Shown one piece after another: positions 12,890 through 23,755 of a stretch of 64,000 nt of DNA. Numbering within the stretch: the first letter of the stretch is position 1; each line of letters starts with the position of its first letter. The translations under genes were made by a program, and so were the position numbers. Origin of the DNA: Polyporus tsugae (lineage: Eukaryota > Basidiomycota > Agaricomycetes > Polyporales > Polyporaceae); assembly GCA_024305745.1 (NCBI GenBank), contig JAHRBS010000002.1:2976001-3040000 (forward strand). The letters run 5' to 3'. Below the pieces are notes generated by a model. It saw only the letters and a list, made by a program, of their open reading frames with translations. It was not told the origin of the DNA and made no database searches.

Positions 12890-13919
12890 TGCAGACTCCG
12901 GACCGCAGGTGCATGTCAATTGTACAACCATGATCAGGTGAAAGCAGGACGGTGGAAGATCGAACGAGTTGGCTGCTCACACGTAGAGAAGCCAGCTATC
13001 TTCGCGCGCTGTTAGATCGCTGTCGTAAGCTCCCCGTCCCTGCTTAAGCAGCTTTCCCACCCAAACACAAGGTTACCCGCACGTTGAATTTGACACGGTA
13101 ATTCACCTCGAAGTGAGGTTAATAAGCGATGCCACCAATGTTTCAGTCGAAGTTATGGTGGTGTTCGTGGCAGCCGACCGACGCGCCGTTCCTCGGCGTG
13201 CAGAGCTGCGACACGAGGAGACGCGTACCCAAGGCGCGTTAGGTTATCTCACCGCAACTGCGGTATGTATAAGCGACTCGGCCACTGTCTCAAGACCGAC
13301 TCTGAACTGGACGGGTGTGAAATGCTGCGTCACAAAGTCCATTCGGGGCACGCCCGAGGGTGAGTCAGACGGGAGCATGGGCAGAGGTTGTTGGTGTGTA
13401 ATCTCCCTAGCATAGCCGCCCTGGACATGAGTACTCGTAAATAGTGTCAAATGGGATCGCCCACCTTCTGTTGGACTAGAAAGAACATGCCATGGCGAGG
13501 GCGAGGATGGCCCCAAGATCGGCATCGAGCCCCCTGACGTTCCTCGTCCTCACCAAATAGAACCTTTAACAGTGCCGGTGAGTCCCGAGCGACTACATGT
13601 CGTCAGAGACGTTTGCGTCTCCCACTATGCGCCGTAATCGGGACGGTGTACTCTAGGCACAAATCAGTCAGTTGGTGAGGGCCACTACCTAGGAGGGGTG
13701 TTGTCGATGTGCCAGACTGGCCATGAGCCACCGCTCACGCAACAAAGAATTGTGATATCTGACATTCGCGATATCACAATAAACGAATTGCATGATGTTA
13801 CAGAAAGCTAGACTTCTCACTGTCGCTGGCGGAATGATGTCTTAGTCACATCGACGTTCGGTAACACGAATGGCCTCACCAAAATCTGTCCATATTGCAG
13901 TACATTCCGGGTTCGTTCT
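12890..13919. other. Intergenic region between GST and cytidine deaminase genes
   Basis: No coding region recognised. It holds the GST promoter on its left side and the 3' flank of the cytidine deaminase gene on its right, plus the hairpin at 13749-13780. Confidence 0.5.
13749..13780. repeat. Perfect 11-bp inverted repeat
   Basis: ATTGTGATATC at 13749-13759 is exactly complementary to 13770-13780 across a 10-nt loop. It lies 140 bp past the stop of the cytidine deaminase gene, so it could form a hairpin in that gene's 3' flank, but there is no evidence that it acts in RNA processing. Confidence 0.75.
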
Positions 13920-14639
<720 letters not shown>

Positions 14640-15012
14640 CTAGTGCAGAGGTGTATGACAAGATCCGGAACATTATCCACGGCGTCTGTTTCTTCATTCC
14701 TATGTCAGGTTCTCGGAACAGGTACCAGCACGATGGTCTTCAGCCTCATAGTAAGAACCCCTAGATGATAGATTATGTTTTTGTCTGTTTCCACAGCTGG
14801 GGTGTGTCCAGAATGTCGGATGGTGGGCGAAAGGACCAAGAAAGAAAGACCTTGGTCGGGGGAAACCCTAACCAGAAAGCAGACATGTTCCGGATGCAGC
14901 CGAGCGTGAGTAAAATGGCGGTCGGGAGAGGTCGTCACTGTCCCGGCCGACGGCCCCGTCATTCTCAACAGCGACCACCACCCCACTCCCTCGTCCTCGC
15001 GCCCTCTCCGCC

Positions 15013-15723
15013 ATGGTGCGCCCTGTTTCCGCCCGCCTGGCGCAGGCCCTCCGCCCTCGCCGGGTCCCCCAGTCCCACCCTCGTTCGCACCAGCAGCAGC
15101 GCTTCGCGTCGTCGACGCCCAGCTCGGAAGAACTCCAGAAAAAGGCTCAGGACGCCCTCTCGTCCGTCCAGAAGGGCTTGGGCCAAGCGTTCGAGGCTGG
15201 CAAGAAGTTCCTTGGTCCTGTGGGAGAGAAGGCGGGCACCCTGCTTGGAGGTACGTGGTACTTTCGTCCCGTGTGCCCTCCGCGATATCTCTGCGCTGGC
15301 TTCGAGCATACCGCCTTCCTGGTAGAACTAGTGGATATGTCGCGGAAGAGACACAACGTTTGAACAACGCGGACTGATTTCGTATGTCTCTAGCTTACCG
15401 CGAACCCTTGGCTTACAACTTCGCTGTCTTCCGGGAGGTCCTCAAGCAGGTTTACATCGCGGAGCGCCTCCAGCCTCCTTCCTTTTCCGCGTTCACGTCC
15501 GTGTACTCATCGCTGTGGGCACGTGCGGCCAACCTTCAATATTACCGCGAGCTCCTGCGGTCAGGCGACCTGACCAAGGTTGGTATTTATGCGCTCGAGG
15601 CGTACGGTATCTTCAAGGTAAGCTCGCGTCGCTCCGCGTTACGTCGAGGTGCTAATGGGGTTTTTGGTGTAGATTGGCGAGATTGTTGGTCGCAGAAGTC
15701 TCGTCGGTTACAACATCCAATAG
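15013..15723 (+). CDS. ATP20: Mitochondrial F1Fo ATP synthase subunit g
   Basis: Three exons join in frame: 15013-15250, 15394-15617 and 15673-15723 (170 aa). The N-terminus is rich in Arg/Ser/Gln without acidic residues (starting MVRPVSARLAQALRPRR), as expected of a mitochondrial presequence. The C-terminal half has the family's conserved stretch AYREPLAYNFAVFREVLKQV and ends in an amphipathic/hydrophobic segment (GIYALEAYGIFKIGEIVGRR) that spans the inner membrane. Subunit g joins subunit e at the Fo dimer interface and helps dimerise ATP synthase and shape cristae; it is not catalytic. Introns are 143 and 55 nt, both GT-AG. No functional link to the neighbouring BTB genes is apparent. Confidence 0.9.
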
Positions 15724-16115
15724 ATTTGTGGCGCTCGCTTTTGTTGAACTCGTAGACCTCCATAATCGGACTATGTATCTCGGCCTATCTCGGCCCCGCC
15801 GTGCCTCACCACGATATACTTATGTCCGTTGCTCTCGTTGCTTGCACTCGGGAACGTAAGCACCAGCCTGGTCTTATTCATTTGGAGGAGCATTCCGAAT
15901 GTGACGTTTATGAAACTGCTTCCGCCATCGCTCCTTTGAGCTGAGCTCCTATTTGGTCATCCGGTTGTACACAGGAGTCTGCCATCTGCGACTCTTCAAA
16001 CCTTCAACCTCACGCTCCCTCGGCCGACGAGCTATCCAAAGTGAAGTGAGTCTAGCAATATGTTTATATCACCGACCTCATTACTAACAGGCATACGTTT
16101 GCTAGCATTTTGGTG

Positions 16116-17148
16116 ATGACGAGCGACATGCAGAGAGACGCAGATCTGTGGTTGGAGGACGGAAACATTGTCATCGTGGCCAGCTCGACCACTGCGTTCC
16201 GAGTCTATAAAGGGCCCCTGGGTCGGGTATCGGCTGTCTTGGAGGACACGTTCAAGTTCAAGCCCGATCCGGAGGAAAAGATCGACAACTGTCCTGTCGT
16301 TCACGTCCCAGACTCCCCCGTCGAGATGGGCCATTTCTTGCGTGCTGTCTTCAGGTCTGGCCTCTTGTGAGTGAACGCTTTTATGCTTCTTCTAGCTGTC
16401 TGTCTGACCTATGAACGTTAGTCTATCGAGACAACGAACCCTATCGTTCCCGACGATCGCCTCCATCGTCCGTATCGCCCACAAGTACCAGGCGCAGGAA
16501 ATCGTCGACATAGTGTCAGACCGTCTTGAGGACTTCCTGATCCCTGGTCCGGGCCACTGGATCGACTCCCCCGCGCTCTCCTGGAAGGAGCGATGGGAAT
16601 TGGGCCAGAAGCAGTGCGGCATCGCTTTCGATCCCCAGGACGCTATCGAAGCTGTCAACCTGGCCCGTCTCATCGATAAACCGCTCATGCTTCCCGTCGC
16701 GCTTTATCTGTGTTGCTTCATGGACGCAGTCCAGCTCCGTCGTGGGGTCGCGCGGCCGGATGGCGTCGTTGAGGAGCTCTCCGACGAGGACTTCGCGCGG
16801 TGTGTGCGTGCGCTCCCTGTTCTCGCGAAGGAGTGCTATGCCACCGTGTCACGCGCGTTATGTCGTAGTCACCGCTCGGTGTGTTCCGAATGCTCGGATA
16901 ACAAGTGGCCCTCAACGCTCAGTGCGTACAGTTTGGAGGCTAGGGAACACCTTACTTGTGCCTTGTACGACGTGCTGGTAAGAGTGGACCGCAGAGTGCG
17001 CCCGCCGGTGGTGTGGGCAGGTGAAAGTCTCTGTCTGGCATGCCGCCAGTTGTTGTGGAAGTGTTCGGCAGAGGAATGTGTGAAGACACGGAAGAACCTC
17101 CCGAAGTACTTTGCGCTCGAAGATTTGGACGGGTGGGACTACGAGTGA
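16116..17148 (+). CDS. BTB/POZ-domain protein (copy A)
   Basis: Two exons, 16116-16366 and 16422-17148, give 325 aa; the 55-nt intron is phase 2. Exon 1 carries the first half of a BTB fold: a WLEDGNIVIVA strand, then FRVYKGPLGRVSAVLEDTF and CPVVHVPDSP. Exon 2 starts the helical part, which contains IVRIAHKYQ, the motif shared by all copies in this window, and AIEAVNLARLID with LPVALYLCC. The tail has paired cysteines (SVCSECS and SLCLAC). The protein type is common in Agaricomycetes and has no known function; BTB domains mediate dimerisation and sometimes act as cullin-3 adaptors, but nothing here proves that. The ATG at 16116 follows a likely 5'-UTR intron (about 16046-16090). The frame is fully open, so this copy looks functional. 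Confidence 0.85.
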
Positions 17149-17575
17149 GGATGTTGAAATATAGAGTATGTCAAGGCGGGGCAGTGAGCTGGGTGAGCGC
17201 AGCGTTCATTCTCTCCGACTGGCGAGCACTGATACCCATAACAGGTGCATTCGGAACAGGAAGCCTGCCGCATCGTGTATTTTTGGAGTCACGGACTGAG
17301 ATGTGGCTTCGGTCAAGATCATGTATCTGCATCTGCGGTGCGAATCGAAGGGGCTGGTCGCACAACATACCAAATTTCTTTCCGCAGCGTCCTCACGGTC
17401 CGGGGAGGTGATCTCAAACGGCTTGCGAGTCAATCGCAGCAACGCCATTTTGCCGCTCACCTTGAGCTTGCCCCATGTGCATGGCGCTGTCGTCGATTCA
17501 TGTCTCAATACATGTACGTATACGTATCTGTCCAATTTGTCAACGACAGATAGCTAAGTGCCCTTGTTGTTTCCA

Positions 17576-17840
17576 GATGGACGGAAGGGGAATTAACAGC
17601 CGTTAGTTTCGAAGACGAAATCGTCGTGATCATCGCGAGCGATGCCATGGCGTTGACGGCGCGAAGTAAGTGTGAGCCAGCATGGGATCAACCTGACTCT
17701 TTTGCAATTATTTATTTCGGTCTCGATCGTCCTCTCGAGCTCTCGAGTCTCGCTGCTATCATCGTACGTCTCAGTCACAAGTATCAGAGACAGTTCTTTA
17801 CCATTTTTCTGTTCTGCCAGGCACATCCAGGACTCTGGGC
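17576..17840 (+). pseudogene. BTB gene relic
   Basis: Two family signatures survive in order but without a usable gene. At about 17602-17650 the frame reads VSFEDEIVVIIASDAMA, matching the WFEDGNIVVIA strand of the BTB half. At about 17740-17790 it reads LSSLAAIIVRLSHKYQ, matching the start of exon 2. The spacing between them is far too short for a full BTB half and no start, intron or C-terminal half is visible. It lies between copies A and B, in the same orientation. Confidence 0.7.
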
Positions 17841-18192
17841 TTCTCGGAGTCTTCTCGACCCAGGCTACGGGGCCCGCTTGGTCCGCCACCAAGTTGCTTG
17901 AAATTGCTCGTTCGTGTCATTCCAATCTCTTTTCGCTGCAACATTCACTTCCGTTCCGTAAGTCCTGGGAAATCGATGCCTCTCCGGTCAGGTGTCCCGC
18001 CGAACGTGGCATGCGTCTACTTCCGGGGGTACCGCAGCACCATCGAACACCATTCCCCGCTCTGCCTGTCTCCCACTGTTCCCGCTGTAACTGTCTCTCA
18101 CTGTAGACCCTGAGCCACATTCGACCAAGGTATGCACCGAATATTGAATGCGAGAGTAAACACTGAGTCCAATGACGAGCTAGAACTTCTCG
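17841..18192 (+). other. Upstream region of BTB copy B
   Basis: No gene recognised. This is the promoter side of copy B and possibly further unrecognisable debris of the preceding relic. Confidence 0.4.
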
Positions 18193-19317
18193 ATGGACGT
18201 ACAATCCTCCATGAACACCGCCGTCGGAGAGGTAACGATGGATGAAGAATGCTGGTTCAGCGACGGGAACATCGTGATCATTGCCGGCGGGACTACTGCC
18301 TTTCGGGTATACAAAGGCCTCCTCGCACGTATCTCTCCTGTCTTCGAAGACCTTTTCTCCATCCCCCAGGCGGAGGCCGAGTCGGAGACGATGGACGGCT
18401 GTCCGGTCGTCCGAATTACCGACCCGCCACAGGGATTTCGCATCTTCCTTTCGCTCGATCTGAAGCCTGATTTCATGTACGTTGTCGTCGATGTTTTCAT
18501 CTCTGCGCAGGCATCGCCTCTGACGTTGATTGTGCAGCACCCTGTTCCGCAGCCCGCTATCTGCGACACCCAGCCCGGCGCTGTCGTTCGCGACCCTCGC
18601 GACCACGATACGCATTGCGCACAAATATCAAATGGACAACGTCCTGGAGCCCGCCATGGCTCGGCTCGTACAATTCTTTGCTCCCGGTGATAGCTGGACG
18701 GACTTCGAGATGTCCCACACGAAGCGTTGGAAACGTTGGAGGGAGCGCTTCAATCTGGAAGTCGAGCCCGAGGACTCTATTGAAGCCGTCGAGATCTTTC
18801 GTCTGGTCAACAAAACCGAGTGCCTCCCATTCGCTCTGTACATCTGTTGCTTGTGCGAGCCGGCGGTGCTTCGTGACGGCGTCCAACGCCAGGACGGCAC
18901 CATCGTGCGGCTTTCCGATGAAGACTTCCCGTGCGTTGCATCCAGGGAAGCCAAGCGCTCTCGAAGGAGTGCCACATCATTGTCCAGCGTGCGTTGGAGA
19001 CAGTGGAGAATCAAATGGCCGTCTGGAATATTTCGCAAACCTGCATTGCAGAACAGAACCGGTGCAAGGAGTCGTTCAAACAGATGGCGAAAGTGCATGC
19101 CGTGAACAGGATCACCTACTATCCCCTATGCGACGTCTTCGTTCCCATCGAATACTGCAACCCCGTACCCTGTCCGTACAACAGCTGGAACAACCCCTTG
19201 TGCAAGAGTTGTTCCCGTCGGCTGCTCGCCTCATCTACGACCCTATGCAGGGACCTCTTCCTGGAGTTGCCGAATTTCCTCGGCCTGTCCCTTGAAACAA
19301 AGGAGCGTGCTACTTGA
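18193..19317 (+). pseudogene. BTB/POZ-domain protein (copy B), frameshifted
   Basis: Exon 1 is 18193-18476 and exon 2 starts at 18538 after a 61-nt phase-2 intron with a CTGAC branch point. The BTB half (CWFSDGNIVIIA) and the exon 2 helices (TIRIAHKYQMD, SIEAVEIFRLV, LPFALYICC) are in one frame. At about 18929-18937, just after LSDEDF, the homologous sequence jumps to another frame (CIQGSQALSKECHIIVQRAL) and continues open to 19317. The two frames are related as if one base had been lost. As written, translation would run on to a stop at 19105 with a non-homologous tail. With one base gained the protein would be 354 aa, in line with its relatives. This could be a real mutation or a sequencing error; the rest of the copy is well preserved. 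Confidence 0.75.
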
Positions 19318-19671
19318 GATCGCCATTTCCGACAGACGCCCCCACGGGCTGCGCCAACATCACCTTCAGGTAAGTGCGGTCACATAGTTTCCTCAATCCA
19401 CACCCATTTAACCAAGCATTGTATCTAAGAATATGTTTTCCTCATCCACCAGATTGGGTTCGATTCGTAGGAACATCATCACTGGGCCTCATGTGTATGC
19501 ATGTACGACTCAGACGCTTTGTCGCCTTTACGTTATTTCGCCCGCCAGTGCACCCCTTGAATGACGACTGAATTATTCACCTTCACCTTCATGTGTACTG
19601 TAGGTTAAAGCTCGACCACCGTCTCGTTGCTTGAACTCGGAGGTCGGCAGGCTAGCACGTGGCACGAGCGT
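19318..19671 (+). other. Spacer ending in the left part of a promoter module
   Basis: No gene recognised. At its right end, about 19646-19671, is the CACGTGGCAC-containing segment that recurs at about 27030, 31668, 41085 and 50418. Here it is the left half of a module broken by the retrotransposon. Confidence 0.6.
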
Positions 19672-22101
19672 TTACAAAATCATCAGGACTCATCGCGCCC
19701 GACTCTGGCGGGATGGCCCTCCTTCCCACTCACTGACCTGCAGTGGGACTGCCCCTTCCCTCTATCGCGCTTGGTGCTCGAGCTCAAACAGCGGAACCTG
19801 AGCCAGGTGCTCGCTGTTCCCGCGCGGGGAAACCTCTGGCCTGTGCTCCGCTCATTCCTCGGCCCAAAGCCTCGACCAGCCTATGTTGATGCTGCCGCCC
19901 TTCAAGAAACCTTCGAGGTACGGATGAACCCGCCGCGCACCCTCCCCGCAGAATTCAACCCCCTGCGTCATGCCCTCAACCGCATCACGGCACAGTCGCT
20001 GCCCCGGCGGACACTAGACACAACCGAAGGGCAGTACTTCTCGAAGCCCTTCACGGTCGCTGAAGTGGACGCGGTCAAAGCCCATATCCGTGCGCACTGC
20101 AAAGGCTCGGCCACTGGACTTGACGGCCTCGACTACTCCGCTGTGCTTGATATCCCGTCGGACTGCCTCCGCGACCTCTTTCAGCACTGCATCGACGACT
20201 CCACTGTCCCACAGGCTTGGCTCACGGCGATTATCGCCGCGGTCAAGAAGCCCAAGAAAGACCCAAAGGACCCGGCTAGCTACCGTACCATTGGCCTCGA
20301 GAGCTGTCTACTCAAGACCCTCACGCTCCTCATCGACCGCCGGCTACGAGAGTGGGCGGAAGTGACGGGCCGCATACCGGATAGCCAAAGTGGATTTCGG
20401 TCAGGACACCGGACAATAAACAACGCGTTTGTCCTGCGCTCCCTCGTCGACAAGGCACAGTCTCTCAAACGCCCCTTGTATGTCGTCTTCCTGGACCTCA
20501 CCAACGCCTTTCCCTCCGTGGACCAGCCGACGCTATGGCTCAAGCTGTTGCAGTGGGGTGCGTCTGGCCCTCTCGTCGACTGGCTCCGAATGCTGTACTC
20601 CAGCCTTCGCTATGTCGTCCGTCACAACAATGAACATTCCGATGTGTTCACGGCGGCTGCCGGGATCCTGACGGGGGACCCCGCATCTCCTGTCCTCTGG
20701 CTGTTGTTCATCTCCGACTTCCGGCTGGAGCCTCACCCCGACGACATCGACCTAGCGGGCACGCCTGTCTCCAACATGGAGCTAGCAGATGACATGACAC
20801 TAGTCAGCTTGTCGCCGGCGGGGGCCCAAGACAAGCTGAACCAGTTCTCGGAGTACACAGCTAACACGTTTGTGCTCACGAACATTCCCAAAACGCTGGC
20901 CCTTGTCTTTGGCCTCCTCCCCGACCCCCTCCCTGTGCTTCTCCTGCGTGGCGGTCCCGTCGCACTCATCGACTCTGCAAGATATACCGGAGTCCATTTC
21001 TCGACAACGCATGGTGACATATTCGCTCCCCACTACGTGCACAAAGAGCAGGCAGCCCGCAACGCTGCGAATGCGGCCTTGTCTATCGAATCCCACATCG
21101 GTTCGATACCGGCGGCGACAGCTCGCGCCTTATACTTTGCCCACGTGGAGCCACACCTGACGTTTGGGTGCGAGGTCGCTATTGATGTCCGCAACAACTG
21201 CCTCAAACCCTTCGAGGACCTACAGCGCACGTACCTCCGCCGCCTCCTTGGTGCCAGCCCCCACTCGCAGATTGTCCCTCTCTACACGGAGACTGGTGTC
21301 TGGCCCGTACGATACCGCCGCATGGAGCTCATCCTCCGCTACACAAAGTACATCATCCGCAATGGTCCTCTCTTCCCCAGGCTGGCTCTACAAGAGGCTG
21401 TGAACAGCGCCCGCGAACAACGCGCGTCTTGGTGGGGTGACGTCCTGCATGCTTTGGCTGCGCTCCCCGTGCCTGTACAGATGCAGGACTGGCAAGCGGG
21501 CCCAACTGCTGCGTCACTCGACAGGGCTACTCGGGACCTAACAAGCTCCCTCGCTCAACACCTGCGACATGGTGTCATGGCGTCTTCCCGCCTGCCCCTG
21601 CTTCAGGCCCGCTTTGGCCCCCTGGCGAATGGCGTGCGACTGAACCGGCTAGCCGCTTGGCGGCCCTACCTAGACGTACAGCGCGCCCCACACCGCAGTG
21701 CTCTCACGCGCCTCTTGATCTCCGAACACCCGCTCGCCGTAGAAGTCCTGCGACACTCACCCCACACGGTCCCTCGCCACTGGAGGATCTGCCGCCTGTG
21801 CGAGCACCGGGAGTGCATCGAGGACGAATGCCATGCTCTGTTCCTCTGCGAGCATGCAGCCCTGGTCCGGATACGCGAAGATTTTTTCTCGGCCTTGCGT
21901 GCACAGTTCGGAATAGGCCTCGCCTATTTGCTGGCCTTCTCTCCGCTGACCCCAGACAATATACTCGTGGTCCTGTTAGAGAGGGGCGATGTACTGCCGC
22001 TACTAGCGGAATACGTAGATGCTGTGTTCCACACTGTACAACTGCTGCCATTGCGGATAGTACGCTCTGAGGACGAATGGGGGGCGCTGGCGTCGCAGTA
22101 A
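19627..22101 (+). CDS. Non-LTR reverse transcriptase (partial, open frame)
   Basis: An 824-codon open frame without a stop; its first 15 or so codons belong to the flank and the first in-frame ATG is about codon 100, so it is the C-terminal part of a longer polyprotein. RT signatures in order: GSATGLDGLDYSAVL, KKPKKDPKDPASYRTIGLES, SQSGFRSGHRT, VVFLDLTNAFPSVD (first catalytic Asp), GILTGDPASPVLW and MELADDMTLVS. The last corresponds to the catalytic F/YADD box, with Asp-Asp at about residues 388-389. A thumb-like YTGVHFS segment follows. The C-terminus has a Cys/His knuckle (CRLC ... ECHALFLC) typical of fungal and animal LINE polyproteins. There is no apurinic endonuclease domain. The catalytic aspartates are present, which suggests recent insertion, but the copy lacks its promoter end and is probably immobile. 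Confidence 0.85.
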   Translation: MLELGGRQASTWHERLQNHQDSSRPTLAGWPSFPLTDLQWDCPFPLSRLVLELKQRNLSQVLAVPARGNLWPVLRSFLGPKPRPAYVDAAALQETFEVRMNPPRTLPAEFNPLRHALNRITAQSLPRRTLDTTEGQYFSKPFTVAEVDAVKAHIRAHCKGSATGLDGLDYSAVLDIPSDCLRDLFQHCIDDSTVPQAWLTAIIAAVKKPKKDPKDPASYRTIGLESCLLKTLTLLIDRRLREWAEVTGRIPDSQSGFRSGHRTINNAFVLRSLVDKAQSLKRPLYVVFLDLTNAFPSVDQPTLWLKLLQWGASGPLVDWLRMLYSSLRYVVRHNNEHSDVFTAAAGILTGDPASPVLWLLFISDFRLEPHPDDIDLAGTPVSNMELADDMTLVSLSPAGAQDKLNQFSEYTANTFVLTNIPKTLALVFGLLPDPLPVLLLRGGPVALIDSARYTGVHFSTTHGDIFAPHYVHKEQAARNAANAALSIESHIGSIPAATARALYFAHVEPHLTFGCEVAIDVRNNCLKPFEDLQRTYLRRLLGASPHSQIVPLYTETGVWPVRYRRMELILRYTKYIIRNGPLFPRLALQEAVNSAREQRASWWGDVLHALAALPVPVQMQDWQAGPTAASLDRATRDLTSSLAQHLRHGVMASSRLPLLQARFGPLANGVRLNRLAAWRPYLDVQRAPHRSALTRLLISEHPLAVEVLRHSPHTVPRHWRICRLCEHRECIEDECHALFLCEHAALVRIREDFFSALRAQFGIGLAYLLAFSPLTPDNILVVLLERGDVLPLLAEYVDAVFHTVQLLPLRIVRSEDEWGALASQ

Positions 22102-22272
22102 ATGATATATTGATTATTGACCGTGATATGAGTTCCCTCTTGGGGAAGCTGCAGGATTTCCGGAACGTGTTCGCGGACATCTGGCCGAGTGCGCGAACTG
22201 GTTTTTTAAGCGGTACCCCGGGCAGGCGCCTGCGGCTTGCCGAATATTATCTCTCTCTCTCTCTCTCTCTCC
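19672..22272 (+). mobile_element. 5'-truncated non-LTR (LINE-like) retrotransposon
   Basis: The element consists of one long reverse transcriptase frame, a short 3' UTR and a terminal (TC)n tract at 22251-22272. It has no endonuclease domain on its 5' side, the usual result of 5' truncation during target-primed reverse transcription. The flanking sequences belong together: the left flank (to about 19671) and right flank (from about 22270, the CTCAACTCA segment) match consecutive parts of the promoter module that is uninterrupted at 41085-41230. That fixes the insertion inside the module. Exact ends and target-site duplications cannot be set by eye. Confidence 0.75.
22251..22272 (+). repeat. 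(CT)n tract at the retrotransposon 3' end
   Basis: Ten or more CT units sit at the boundary between the retrotransposon 3' UTR and the resumed promoter module, so they are likely the element's 3' tail instead of poly(A). Confidence 0.8.
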
Positions 22273-22599
22273 TCAACTCACTTCCAGACTCGCACTGGCA
22301 CTAAGCGTTGTCTCCCCAGCGACATGCTCGTCAGTTCTCCCAGGAGTCTACCGCTAGGAATCTACCACAACTGGAGAGGCAAGCGTGATAAGGTTTGAAC
22401 TTTAACCGAGTCCGAACGTAGTAGCTGTGGTAGACAGCATTGAGTCTGTTACACCCTCAGGCTAAGTTGCACCGGGCTTTGGGGACGTTCGGGCCAATCC
22501 TTCCCCCCACAGGTACGCCCTCGACAGTCTGCCTCTCATAATGCACTCCACTGAGAGCTCGCGTAGCGTCATTTGCACTACTTTAAACCAGAGAAGATC
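22273..22599 (+). promoter_or_regulatory. Right part of promoter module and upstream region of BTB copy C
   Basis: From about 22273 the sequence resumes the module (CTCGCA...AGGAGTCTACCGC). The region of the small conserved ORF is missing, and the sequence continues into a stretch of about 200 bp that is closely similar to 27385-27583, directly upstream of BTB copy D. The shared upstream sequence shows copies C and D were duplicated together with their control regions. Confidence 0.65.
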
Positions 22600-23755
22600 A
22601 TGACGAACTATACAGGAGCGGAGCCCCCGAAATCTGTCGGCATCTCTGGCGCTTCCGAGTCATCTGCCGACACCAAAATCGAGTCCTTCGAGGCATCCAA
22701 TGATTGGTTCGAGCGCGTTCACTCTCTGTGGTTCGAGGACGGCAACGTCGTCATCGTTGCCCAGGAGTCTGGCTTCAGTGTGCACAAAGGTGTTCTCGCT
22801 CGGCACTCCGCCGCTTTCGTAAAGATTCTCAACGACTCCAAAGACTCGGACACACTCTCGGACCAACTCGGCGTCGTAATTGACGCAGACAACAGGATCG
22901 AAGGGAGCGTGGTGGTCCATGTCTCCGACTCCGCACACGACTTTGGGCACCTCCTCCGCATCTTCTACGACGGCTTCGAGTGAGTGCGGAACTGATACCC
23001 TACCCTCGTCTCTGCATTCTCATCCATCCCCTCTCATTCTTTCTGTCTCAGTTACTCGAAGTACACCCGCCCCGACGACTTTGACGACCTCGCAGCCGCG
23101 GCGCTGCTCGCGCACAAGTACACCGTACCCGTCGTCCTCTCCGAAGCTATGCTCCGCCTCCACCAGCTCTTCCCTCCCACGTTCGATATCTGGGAAGCTA
23201 CCGAAGACGTCCGCGCCACAGCCGAGCGCGTGCGGCCCCAGGACGCCATCGAGACCGTCAACCTCTTCCGTGCGCTCGGAAGCGCGGACGGGGCCGACAA
23301 GATGCTCCCCGTCGCACTCTACCTCTGCTGCCAGTTCGCGCCCGGGGAGCTCCTCCGTGGCCATCGCCGCGCGGACGGGACGCTGGAGCGGCTCGCGGTC
23401 GACGACATCGAGCTCTGTTGGAAGCTGCAGAAGACATTAGCCGAGAAGGCGACGACGATGGCGGAGCAGCTGTGCCGTAGCGGCCCGTGGTTGGCGTATG
23501 CTGATAAGAAGAAGTGCAAGTGCTTCGATTCCTTGGACATTGGACAAGTCCGTGCCCTGGAGGTGGCTCACGGAGGTGCGAGGCGGAGACCCGCTGGGGA
23601 GGATGCTGAGGGACAGGATCGACTGGGCGGAGCGGGAATTCAAGGTGTGTGATAAGTGCTTGAGCAAACTGCGGGAGCTAGAAATGATGATTCGTGATGC
23701 GTTTTGGGTCGAGCTACATCATGACTATGGCAGGGACGACTCGGAGCTGCAGTGA
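22600..23755 (+). pseudogene. BTB/POZ-domain protein, type 1 (copy C), frameshifted by a 7-bp tandem duplication
   Basis: Exon 1 is 22600-22979; exon 2 starts at 23052 (72-nt phase-2 intron). BTB half: SLWFEDGNVVIVAQESG and HKGVLARHSAAFVKIL. Exon 2: DDLAAAALLAHKYTV, AIETVNLFRALG, MLPVALYLCC, then KKCKCF. At 23533-23546 TTGGACA occurs twice in a row where the sister gene D has a single corresponding segment. The extra 7 bp shifts the frame, so translation ends at 23652 after a foreign tail (326 aa). The homologous C-terminus (DKSVPWRWLTEVRGGDPLGR, CDKCLSKLREL) lies open in the other frame to 23755. Counting without the extra 7 bp gives 358 aa, exactly the length of copy D. The truncated protein would keep the BTB half but lose the last cysteine pair. 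Confidence 0.85.

Noticed and set aside
18929..18946. A tiny intron to repair BTB copy B
   Set aside because: The only GT...CAG pair there would enclose about 15 nt, too short for a spliceosomal intron.
19318..19700. Endonuclease domain upstream of the reverse transcriptase
   Set aside because: None of the endonuclease signatures is visible; the flank matches the promoter module instead.
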